Below are positions 10,803 through 20,557 of a DNA stretch of 64,000 nucleotides, one piece after another (within the stretch, counting starts at the first letter, position 1; the number at the start of each line of letters is the position of its first letter). A program made the translations under genes and the position numbers. Source of the stretch: Ambrosia x helenae (lineage: Eukaryota > Streptophyta > Magnoliopsida > Asterales > Asteraceae); the NCBI GenBank assembly GCA_030844895.1, contig CM061228.1, forward strand, positions 52,875,081-52,939,080, read 5' to 3'. The notes under the pieces are model-generated. The model had not been told where the DNA came from, did not search any database, and saw only the letters and a program-made list of their open reading frames with translations.

Positions 10803-12467
10803 ATGTCCACAAACCCTGGGTCTTCTGGTGATCTTTCTGACGAGGAGCGAAGGCGCCTGAGGAGAAGCGAGCGGATTAGACTTCATAAATTGCGTCTTGT
10901 TTCTGATATTCTTATTGCTGCTTCTATTGTTGAGGTCCCAATTGAGGAGGCGAGGCACGATCTGGCCGACGACGACGGGTCGGACGCCCACAGTGACATT
11001 ATCATGGCGGACGACGACATTCCGCTGAATGATAGTGGTCGTCTAGGAGGAGATGGACTCGCGCCGAGTATTGTCCGTCCGGCTATTTTGGCGGACCATT
11101 TTGAGATCAAATCTAGTATCGTGAATATGATACAAAACTCGGTGCAATTCGGTGGACTGGAGCACGAGGTTCCAGGCCGACATATTGCTGCATTCTTAGA
11201 GGTTTTAGCCACCTTTAAGATGACGGGCATCTCCGATGATGCTATCCGTCTTAGACTCTTCCCATTCTCACTGCGGGACAAAGCCCGGACTTGGCTTCTG
11301 TCACAACCCGCAGGGTCAATCACGACTTGGGCAGAGTTGTCACAACAATTCATGCAGCAGTATTTTCCTCCGGAAAAGACACAAAAACTGAGGAATCGCA
11401 TCATGACTTTTCGTCAGGATGACGATGAATCATTGTACACGACCTGGGAAAGGTTTAAAGACCTACTCTTGAGTTGCCCGCACCATGAGCTTTCGAAAAG
11501 GCATTTGGTGCAAACTTTTTATCAGGGACTCGGGTATGCGTCTCAGGAACGCCTTGATGTATACGCTGGGGGAGACATCGGAACAAAGTCTCCTAGGGAA
11601 GCGTGGAGCATTATTGAGAAGGCGTCCCTAAAATCTAAATCCCGGCAGAATGATAGATCTAGGTCTTCATCTGCCAAGGCTGGTGTGCATGCCGTGGATA
11701 ACTATACGGCGATTTCGGCACAGATAGCGGCTCTGGCTACGAGATTCGATAACTCTCAGCAACACGTAGCGCAGTCCGATTGTTTGTGTGTGCAGTGCGG
11801 GGTATCTCACGAGCCTAGCTCGTGTGCTCAGGGGGTGATGTATACAGGCCACGAGGAAGTGGACTACATGGGTAATCAGACGAGACCCCAGAATAACCCT
11901 TACAGTAACACTTATAATCCGGGTTGGAGAAATCACCCGAACTTCGGGTGGAGATCTGGTTCCTCTAACCAGAACCCGCTCGGATATCAGCAGAGGGCCC
12001 CCGCACAACAACAGTCCCAACAGCCTTACCAGTCCAACCAACAGCCTTACCAGTCCAACCAACAGCCCTACCAGTCCAACCAATAGCCATACCAGGCTCG
12101 TGGTCAATCGTCCCAGCAGAGACCAAACCAATACCAGAACCAGGGCGCCGGGAGCAGCTCCCAGCAGCACGCCCCTCATGGTATGTCTAAGCTGGAGGAA
12201 ATGTTGTCTCAGCTCCATACCAACACCTCTAATACAAATCAGATAGCTGAGCAGCGCTACCAGCAGCATGAGGAGCGCTTTACGAATTATGAGGGAGAGA
12301 TGAGGGGCCAAAAGGCGTCGATGCAGGCCATTGAGAACCAGGTTGGCCAGATGGCTAAGATGATGTCTGAGAGACAGCAGGGTGGTCTTCCGGGCAACAC
12401 TGAGCCAAATCCGAGGGGGCATGTGAATGCCATAATGTCGAGGAGTGGTAAAACCCATGGGACCTGA
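10803..12467 (+). pseudogene. gag: Athila-type gag, one nonsense mutation
   Basis: Encodes the capsid/nucleocapsid protein. I chose the ATG at 10803, just after the 3' splice-like CAG; the frame extends one TTG codon further. The charged N-terminus is followed by a Retrotrans_gag-type core (about 11100-11600, with FPFSLRDKARTWLL), a Cys/His knuckle (CVQCGVSHEPSSC, about 11790-11828) and a Gln/Tyr/Asn-rich tail containing a 21-bp repeat. A TAG at 12084-12086 stands where the neighbouring repeat units have CAG, so a C-to-T change broke the frame. The same frame then continues through a coiled-coil part to 12467, after which reading moves to another frame for pol. Confidence 0.85.
12001..12086 (+). 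repeat. 21-bp coding tandem repeat in gag
   Basis: Three near-identical 21-bp units encode QQPYQSN and the block ends at the TAG. The unit sequence lets one read the original codon at the stop as CAG. Confidence 0.85.
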
Positions 12468-13929
12468 CACATCGGGCTCACCACCGATCACTGAGACGGT
12501 CCAGACTGAGTCTTCGGACGAGGTGCACGCTAGGCGAGTCCCAGCAAGTACAGCACAGTTACCGAAGCCAGTCACAGATTACACTCCTCCTGTCCTGTAC
12601 CCTAGCAGACTTAGGAAACAGAAGGACGAGGCCCAATACGGGAAATTCCTTGAGTTGTTCAAACAGCTACACATAAACATCCCGTTTGTGGAGGCTTTGG
12701 CCCAGATGCCTAAGTACGCAAAATTTCTGAAGGACATCCTCACAAACAAGCAAAAACTTGAGGACCTGTCCTGCGTTCTGTTGAACGAGAACTGCTCTGC
12801 AATTCTGCAGAATAGACTGCCCATGAAGATGGGAGATCCTAGTAGCTTTACCATCCCTTATCTGATAGGTGATATGACTGTCAGTAATGCACTTGCAGAC
12901 TTGGGGGCCAGCATAAACCTTATTCCTTATAAGGTTTTCGAGAAGTTGGATCTGGGTGAACCTTCACCCACCAGGATGAGTATTCGCCTCGCTGATCGTT
13001 CGATCAAGTATCCACGAGGGTTTGTAGAAAATATGCTTGTCAAGATTGACAAATTTGTTTTCCCTGTGGACTTTGTTATCCTGGATATGGATGAGGACTC
13101 TAAAGTTCCTCTGATTCTCGGACGTCCTTTCCTTAACACGGCAAGGACGATTGTTGACGTGGCTGCGGGCCAGATCACACTCCGAGTCAATGATGAGCAC
13201 GTGACTTTTGACATTCAGAGGTCGATTCGCCATCCTGAGAGCCAAGACGATACACTATACTATCTTGATATAGTAGACCAGTGTGTCAGCTCTCATGTCA
13301 GAGGTGCTTGGGAGAGAGATGTTTCGGACACACATCTGTTGTGTGGGGGCCTAGATGGCATTATGCAGGAGGGCCATAAAGATGAGCAGCCGGTCTATCA
13401 GATCGGTGATGATGGTTCCCAAAGTCCGGAGCGTTTTGTGGAAATTGAGCGAGAGGAAGAGGAGAAGGCGAAGCCGTCTGTTGAGGACCCACCGTCTCTA
13501 GAGCTGAAGGAGCTCCCACCGCATCTCGAGTATGCATTTCTGGATGAGGAGGGGCATCTACCGGTGATCATATCGTCTTCATTGTCTGTGGAAGAAAAGA
13601 GCGAGTTGTTGAAAGTTTTGAAACTTCATAAACGGGCAATTGCCTGGAAGATCATGGACATCAAGGGGATTAATCCCTCATTCTGTACTCATAAAATTTT
13701 GATGGAGGATGTCCATAAGCCTTGTGCGCAGCACCAAAGGCGTCTGAACCCAAACATGCAAGAGGTTGGTAAATCCGAGGTAATTAAATTGCTTGATGCT
13801 GGATTGATATATCCTATCTCGGATTCTGTTTGGGTTAGTCCTGTGCACGTCGTGCCCAAAAAGGGTTGCATGACGGTGGTCACGAATGATAGGAATGAGT
13901 TGATTCCTACGAGGACCGTCACGAGGTAG
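12445..13929 (+). pseudogene. pol: Athila-type pol, protease and linker
   Basis: Starts in a different frame from gag, overlapping it by about 20 bp; in Athila relatives gag and pol are usually one frame, so a small indel near 12450-12468 is likely. The aspartic protease core is clear: ALADLGASINLIPYKVF at about 12888-12938 with the Asp-Leu-Gly-Ala-Ser variant of the active site, and ILGRPFLNTARTIVD (about 13117-13160) as the flap and C-terminal part. An acidic linker and the first RT residues follow (VHVVPKKGCMTVV, about 13845-13880). The frame ends at TAG 13927-13929 directly before RVCIDYRKLN, a position that is normally Trp. Confidence 0.85.
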
Positions 13930-15240
13930 AGAGTTTGCATTGACTATCGCAAGCTCAATGACGCCACCCGCAAGGATCACTTCCCGCTTCCATTCATCGA
14001 TCAGATGTTGGAACGACTGTCGGGGAAGTTGTATTACTGTTTCCTTGATGGTTTCTCGGGGTATTACTAAATCCCTATCGATCCTGTGGACCAGGATAAG
14101 ACGACCTTCACATGCCCTTTTGGCACATTCGCCTACAGGCGTATGCCATTTGGGCTGTGCAATGCGCCGACGACCTTCCAGCGTTGCATGATTGCCATAT
14201 TTCACGACATGATCGAGGACTCCATGGAGGTGTTCATGGATGATTTTTCAGTCTTTGGGAGTTCTTTCGATCAATGTCTTGGGAATCTGGAGCGGATGAT
14301 GCAGAGGTGCGAAGAGACCAGTCTTGTGCTGAATTGGGAGAAATGCCACTTCATGGTGAAGGAAGGAATAGTCCTCGGGCACAAGGTCTCTCAAAATGGG
14401 TTGGAGGTTGATCCTGCCAAAGTAGATATCATTTCTAGGCTCCCTCCGCCCTCCTCTGTCAGAGCTATCCGCAGTTTTTTGGGTCATGCGGGTTTTTACA
14501 GGCGATTTATCAAAGACTTTTCAAAAATCACCCGTCCGATGACCCGATTGTTGGAGAAGGATGCACCGTTTGTGTTTGGTGCAGAGTGTGTGAAGGCATT
14601 TGGCCTTCTGAAGCGTTTGCTTGTTGAGGCCCCTATATTGGTAGCACCCGACTGGGGACTGCCATTCGAGATCATGTGCGATGCGAGTGACTTCGCGATA
14701 GGGGCGGTCTTGGGACAGCGGAAGGATAAGCACTTCCACCCGATCTACTACGCTAGTAAGACTCTTCATGATGCTCAGGAGCATTATACCACGACTGAGA
14801 AAGAGCTTCTAGCTGTAGTGTTTGCATTCGACAAGTTTAGATCGTATTTAGTGCTGTCGAAGACCATTGTCTATACGGACCATGCAGCGATCCGATACCT
14901 TTTTAGCAAACAGGACGCGAAACCGCGCCTGATTAGGTGGATCCTGTTGCTGCAAGAGTTCGATATAGAGATTCAGGACAAGAAGGGTGCCCTGAATGTT
15001 GCCGCTGATCATCTGTCCAGACTAGAGCATGATGATGCCGAGAACTGCGCGTGGGATACCATTAATGACAATTTTCCCCACGAGTTCTTGATGAGCGTCG
15101 AGTCGGTGGAAGATGTATCGCCATGGTTTGCGGATTTTGCGAACTACCTCGCATGCGGGATCCTTATCAAAGGATTGTCGCACCAGCAAAAGAGGAAGTT
15201 CTTCGCGAACCTTAAGCATTACTTCTGGGACGACCCATTT
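13930..15240 (+). pseudogene. pol: Athila-type pol, reverse transcriptase and RNase H
   Basis: Same frame as the protease part. RT motifs run in order: RVCIDYRKLN (13930-13959), the catalytic-Asp block ending GFSGYY, then TAA at 14068-14070 at a usual Gln, then MPFGLCNAPTTFQRCM (about 14140-14187) and FMDDFSVF (about 14233-14256) with the two catalytic Asp. The thumb and connection follow. RNase H begins near 14680 with CDASDFAIGAVLG, has an ATTEKELLAV-like Glu block (about 14790) and TDHAAI (about 14878). The enzyme would copy RNA into DNA and remove the RNA strand. The frame slips in the T-run at about 15237-15244. Confidence 0.87.
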
Positions 15241-16409
15241 TTTTCCGGGTCGGGGCGGATCAGCTGGTTCGCCGTTGCGTGTTCGGGGTTGAGGCGGCGC
15301 AGATCTTGCGCGACTGTCACGAGGGGCCTACCGGAGGTCACCATGGAGCGAATTACACTGCTATGAAAGTGTTAGACTCCGGGTTTTACTGGCCCACACT
15401 CTTTCGTGACTCTCAGATATTGGTTGGTGCATGTGATTCGTGCTAGAGGGCGACGAACATATCGGCACACGACCAAATGCCGCAGAACCCCATCCAAGTA
15501 TGTGAAGTCTTTGACATTTGGGGGATTGACTTCATGGGACTATTCCCCTCCTCACGGGGCAATCGATATATACTCGTGGCTGTTGATTACGTTTCAAAGT
15601 GGGCCGAGGCGCAAGCCTTACCCACAAATGATGCCCGAGTTGTAGTGAGGTTTGTTAGGAGCTTGTTCTCGCGGTTTGGTGCCCCAAAGGCACTAATTAG
15701 TGATCGTGGTACACATTTCTGCAATGCGCAGCTTGATCGCGCGTTAGCACGTTATGGTGTCCACCACAGATTATCCACCCCGTATCATCCACAAACAAGT
15801 GGACAGGTGGAGGTCACTAACCGTGGATTGAAGCAAATCCTTGAGCGGTCAGTTAATCAAAACCGCAAGGATTGGGCGGACAAGTTGGATGACGCGTTAT
15901 GGGCCTTTAGGACTGCCTACAAGACGCCTATTGGGACGACTCCCTTTCGGCTTGTCTATGGCAAGGCGTGTCATCTCCCTGTCGAGTTAGAACATAAGGC
16001 ATTCTGGGCTCTTAAAACAGCGAATTTGGATCTTAAGACCGGCGGTGAGACCCGTTTCTTGCAGATCCATGAGCTAGAAGAGCTTAGGCAACAAGCCTAT
16101 GAGAGCTCGATATTGTATAAAGAGCGCACAAAGAGATTGCACGACAGTCGCCTGAAACACCGAGAAGATTTTCAGGTAGGCGACTTGGTCCTGCTTTACA
16201 ACTCGCGCCTGCGTCTCGTTCCAGGAAAGTTGAAATCCCGATGGACAGGACCGTACACTGTTAAGGAAGTATATCCTTACGGAACTGTCTCGATTGAAAA
16301 TTCGGAGGGTGTGACTTTCAAAGTCAACGGTCATCGCCTGAAAGTTTACATTGACGGGCCGGTTGACAAATCCGTGGAGATGATCGATCTCTACGACCCG
16401 CGCGCCTAA
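15240..16409 (+). pseudogene. pol: Athila-type pol, integrase
   Basis: After the slip the integrase continues in another frame. An HHCC zinc domain (about 15340-15443, ending in CDSC) is followed by TAG 15444-15446 at a usual Gln. The DDE core has FDIWGIDFMG (about 15503-15535), ISDRGTHFCN (about 15697-15727) and SGQVEVTNRG (about 15799-15828), with all three acidic residues present. The C-terminal part, which binds DNA, ends at TAA 16407-16409. Apart from the stop the core reads intact. Confidence 0.87.
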
Positions 16410-16410
16410 T

Positions 16411-16427
16411 AAGTGTGGGGAAGTGAG
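16411..16427 (+). other. Internal PPT-like tract after pol
   Basis: AAGTGTGGGGAAGTGAG starts one base after the integrase stop codon. It matches the core of the true PPT (AAGTGTGGGGAGG, 20542-20556) and of a second internal copy at 19271-19285. It may be a secondary plus-strand priming site. Confidence 0.5.
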
Positions 16428-16704
16428 TCTAGCTAGCGACTCGTTAATAAATATAGCACGGCGTGTATGGGCGCGCCAAAGGGTAAATATGTAATTAGTG
16501 TATATATTTCTTGCTTTATTTTAATTTTCGTAGGTTAACGTTGTTTCGAGTAATGTGCAGGTTCGTACCGGTGTTGAACAAAGCGGGAAGGAGCAAATGA
16601 GCGCGAACAGTCGACAAACAGGTTTAAATGGTTTAAAATGATGTTTTCGGACTAACAGGGTGGCTGCACAGCTGCAGGCTGCAAATTCTGCAACTCTGCA
16701 GACT

Positions 16705-16834
16705 GTGCACGGCCATGCGAACCATGTGCATGGCCGTGCGGACCTGGATCATCAGCTTGCCTAATCAGCACCGGAGTGCCAGGGCTAGTGCAATGAGAGT
16801 GCACGGCCGTGCGGCCCAGGCGCACGACCGTGCG
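16705..16834. repeat. GTGCACGGCCGTGC array upstream of the ORF2 TATA box
   Basis: Four copies lie at 16705-16718, 16726-16739, 16799-16812 and 16821-16834, with small changes (GGCCATGC, GTGCATGGCC). The last copy ends about 30 bp before a TATA box. Confidence 0.8.
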
Positions 16835-16862
16835 GGCCAAAAAGCCCAGCCCATTTTCGTGT

Positions 16863-16872
16863 GTATAAATAA
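16863..16872 (+). promoter_or_regulatory. Probable TATA box of an internal ORF2 promoter
   Basis: TGTATAAATAAATG is a strong plant-type TATA box. It follows the motif array and precedes a leader that ends in the 5' splice site at 17001. The pol coding region ended 450 bp upstream, so this would start a separate ORF2 transcript. Promoter use is inferred from the sequence only. Confidence 0.5.
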
Positions 16873-17000
16873 ATGTTTAACATCATAATAACCTAAACCC
16901 TTGCACTTGCGGCTGCACACCCGTTCCAAACCTCTAAAATAGCCGAAAATCATCATCTTTAGCCTAGAATCTTCACTCTTTTCCTTCCAAATCAACTAAG

Positions 17001-17602
17001 GTATGAACCCCTTCATAATATTGCACCTATTTTATGTATTTTTTTGCGTATATCAATTGTATTTTCGATTTCTAGGTTATGATTTGGGGGTTTTCTTCAT
17101 AACTCTTAATAAAACCCACGAATCTTGTTTAGTTTTGTTTAATGTGTTAGGTTTTTTGCTTATTGTTGTTACAACCGTGCACATCAACACCCAAATCTAT
17201 AATATATAGTGTTTGATTGAACAATGATTGAGATTTGGGTGTTTTTGGTTGAAAAATTTCACAAGTCTGAGAGATGTGCACGGCCGTGCACCTAACCCGC
17301 ACGACCGTGCGAGGTCAGGTGCACCAGCTCAGGCACTGGCAGGGCAGCTCAGAATCACGAGCTGATGCCTTGCACGGTCGTGCACCTGACTGTGCGTGCC
17401 GAAAAAGCAGGTCTGCACTCCCGTGCCAAAGGCAGTGCAGCCTTTGGCCTGCTAACCAAACAGACCCGCACGACCGTGCAACTCAGGTGCACGGCCGTGC
17501 AATTTAACCAAAATCAGGTCAGAATCTTCGCAGGTCCGTTTTGGACATCCGGGACATCCGTTTTTTGTGTACTAACAGCTGTATATTAATTTTTTCATTC
17601 AG
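17001..17602 (+). other. Probable leader intron before ORF2
   Basis: The 5' site reads CTAAG|GTATGA at 17000/17001. The 3' site reads TTTTTTCATTCAG at 17602 and directly touches the ORF2 ATG. The 602-bp intron is T-rich and includes a second GTGCACGGCCGTGCAC array at 17276-17501. Splicing is predicted from the sites alone. Confidence 0.5.
17276..17501. repeat. Second GTGCACGGCCGTGCAC array, inside the leader intron
   Basis: Five copies lie at about 17276-17291, 17298-17311, 17371-17385, 17467-17480 and 17487-17501, including one perfect GTGCACGGCCGTGCAC palindrome. Confidence 0.8.
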
Positions 17603-18901
17603 ATGGCCCATGTTTACCTCGGCTTTGACAACCGTGACAAAAGGGAAGGGCCATGTATCGACAAGTTCATGAAGCTCTGGGCTAGGAGGAACTCATTCGG
17701 TGTTCCTATTCGGCTTAACTTGGACCTACTCACCGCGCTGAATCAGCATGAAAGATATGATGGATTTGTCTCGCCATAGATGGCGAAACTGCTGAGCATA
17801 AACCAGCCTGTCTACAGAGAAATTACGATCGAGTTCTTATCATCCTTCTCCTACAAAAAACCAAAGGAGGGTGTGTATAAGGACTTCCATTCGAAAGACA
17901 TTCGGTTTAGGCTTTGTGGACAATGGTACCATTGGTTGGTTGCGCGACTGGGAAGGAGGCTCGGGATCTATGAGCATTTGGAGACCGACTCTGAAGATTT
18001 TTGCGGGATCCACAGCTTCGTGGATAATGACGAGCGGGCCACATTTTGGGCATCCATTGCCGTTGGTGGACCTTATAATCCAAGGTCTGCCAAGGCCACT
18101 AGGATTAAGGACCCGCTACTCCGCCTCTTGCACCATGTGTTCAGCCACACGATCTATGGCCGAAAGGACAGTTCAGGGAACTGTCCCACTCCCGATCTTC
18201 TCTATTTGTATCATTTTTACGAGGGTGCCCCGCTGAACTTGGCCGCACGGATGGCCGAGTTCTTTCTCACTGCTGGGGGCACCAAGGACGGGAGTGAGAT
18301 CCATGGCGGGGAGTACGTCACCCAGATTGCAGTGGCATTGGGAGTTCTGACCGACGAGGTCAGGGCCACGCTGACATTGGAAACTAATGGGGTTATGCTG
18401 GATTTTAGATCACTCAGGGCTCAGAACCTGCTAGCTGACATGGGCGGGGGTCCACGACTTATTAGTCAGGATATTATATGGGACCCCGTGCCACCAGAGG
18501 ACGAGGAGGATGAGGAGATGCAGGAGCAGCACGCAGGAGGCGGTGGTGACGCGCCACACGACATTCCACACCACTCTCCTCAACACTTCCAGCCCCAGGA
18601 CCAGCAGTGGCCTCCAGGCATCCCGACATACCCTGAGTTCTACCAGCGGTTCCAGGCGATGGAGCTGAACATGCACAACATCGGTGCAAACCAGGTGGAG
18701 ATCAGGCAGGACCAGCAGTACATGCGGTCCACTATGGATCGTGTGTAGCAGGATGTCGGGCACAGTTTTGAGTACCTTTTCGCTGGGTTAGAGCAGGTGC
18801 ATCCGGGTTATTTCAGTAACCCTCCCTCATTCCCTTATGGTGCTCCTGGCGACCAGCCAGGAAGCTCCGGTCAGCACCACGGGGACGACGCCGACCAGTA
18901 G
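17603..18901 (+). pseudogene. Athila-type ORF2 (post-integrase ORF), two internal stops
   Basis: The ATG at 17603 directly follows a 3' splice site. Reading in this frame to TAG 18899-18901 gives about 432 codons, interrupted by TAG at 17777 and at 18746. The protein resembles the ATHILA ORF-1 family (Pfam-type ATHILA domain): an N-terminal segment with a Phe-Met-Lys-Leu-Trp block, a central part with THEFLSSF- and WYHWL-like blocks, a HxxFSHTIYGRKD region near 18140, and a Gly/Asp/Glu- and Gln/His/Pro-rich tail. The ORF is often called env-like by position, but I see no signal peptide or clear membrane span. Both internal stops fit CAG or TGG to TAG changes. Role unknown. Confidence 0.8.
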
Positions 18902-20541
18902 CCACGACCATCTATTGCATGCATTTGTTAGTACTTCTTTTATTTTATTTCATGCTTTCAGTACTGTATTTTCGGGTCTACGTACCCAAGACTTTTTAGT
19001 ATTTGTAGTTGAACTATTTCTTTTCCTTATTTCAGTATGATAGTTTATTTTATTCTGTTTTGTGGATGTGAATGATGGGTTTGATGAGTTTGTTTGTGTC
19101 AAGAATGTTGATTATGCAGGTAACTGGCGAGCACCGTTATCGGGGCTCATGCCGTCTATTTACCCGGGGCGTTTCTTCGACACAAGGGGAGTATTATTCT
19201 CCTTTTTCCCACTATAGATAGCTAATTCATAAACGCTTTCTGTTTGTCACATTGGGGACAATGTGAATTTCAAGTGTGGGGAGGGATTATATCTTATATG
19301 TTTGTCCTCTTGTATATTATATATATAAAAAAAAACCTTATAAGTAAATATGTGTGTGTATATATATATATATTCATACAAACATCAAGCCTAACTAATT
19401 TTCGATAAAAATAACTTGAGGCGCGACAAACAGATGAGATACGAGCGTGTTAGATTCGTACACTTGCACCCATTTCCTTCCGGTTACGTGAGCGTTCGAG
19501 CCTTAGAATAGATTACATTTCTTTGACATGCTTGCGAGTGAGCCGGATGTTTTGTACAGTTTAGAACTTGTCACTAGTATACTTGTTTAGACCAGATACG
19601 TGTGAGATTGTACGAACATGATTGAGGCATTTAGGATACCCTTTTGATTTAGCCTTTTCTTTTCGTTCTATCTGTTTCCCGCACCCACATGTTATCCACT
19701 AGTTAACCATGTTGAACCTAATCCCGTGTTTTTCTTATATACCACACCATTTCACCACTAAAACCAAACAGCCTTTTTCTTTTAAACCCTTGTGTTAAAA
19801 CTCGGTTTAGGTTATTGTTTAACTTGTTTATGTATTGTAAATAGTTCATTCTCGGGTATATCTGTTTAGAACCCGTATGTTGATATTATTTCAGTTTCGT
19901 TCATTATATATATCATAGATATATATATATATATATATAAAAAAAATTCCAGAAAAATAGAAAACCCTAAAATAGGGTGAATTAGCAGTATTCGAGCAGT
20001 TTTTAGAGCTTTAAAGTTAAGATTATAAGTTAGCTCGATTTAAAATAAAAATCGCCTATATTCGCGTTTGTGTTGTACAGTTGTATTAGTTGATATTATT
20101 TAGACATAACCGCCGAGTTTTAGCCGATTCGTTACTGTAAATATCCATTCCATACCCTTACCTTTGCCTAATATTACAACCCGTACAAGTCCTCTTGATT
20201 TGTGCCTTTTCACACGTTAGTTGGTGAAAATTAGATCTTTTGACAAGCTTATGATATTGCACGATTCATTGTCTTGGCAATGGAGCGATTTACACATACA
20301 CATTACACGTATGTATCATAAATAAAACCGAGTGTGTGTGAACATTGTGAGTCGTGTACGGGTTTGCGCGTTTATAGATCGGAAGTGAGTCGTTGCTTTT
20401 TAGTTATCTTATCACCTGTTTATATATATCTTTGTCGGCTTGTCTATTAATGTCTGTACGGGTTGTATTTTGTCTTTGTTGCCACTTGGCGAGTTTTTCG
20501 TTTATTTCTGTTTAGTCGTTTGCTTGAGGACAAGCAAAGTT
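18902..20541 (+). other. Long noncoding 3' part of the Athila-type element
   Basis: About 1.6 kb without a gene. It has (TA)n tracts (19357-19371, 19918-19939) and a second PPT-like tract at 19271-19285. T-rich sequence precedes the true PPT. Such long post-ORF2 regions are normal for Athila elements. Confidence 0.7.
19271..19285 (+). other. Second internal PPT-like tract
   Basis: CAAGTGTGGGGAGGG, preceded by TTGGGGACAATGTGAATTT, matches the terminal PPT almost exactly but lies 1.27 kb before the 3' LTR. With the copy at 16411 it brackets ORF2. Confidence 0.55.
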
Positions 20542-20557
20542 CAAGTGTGGGGAGGTT
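20542..20557 (+). other. Polypurine tract
   Basis: CAAGTGTGGGGAGGTT ends directly at the TGATATACG start of the 3' LTR, as required for plus-strand priming. Confidence 0.85.

Noticed and set aside
11667..12575. 302-codon minus-strand ORF
   Set aside because: It lies antisense to gag and pol, is Leu/Val/Gly-rich without domain features, and arises from the coding strand's codon pattern.
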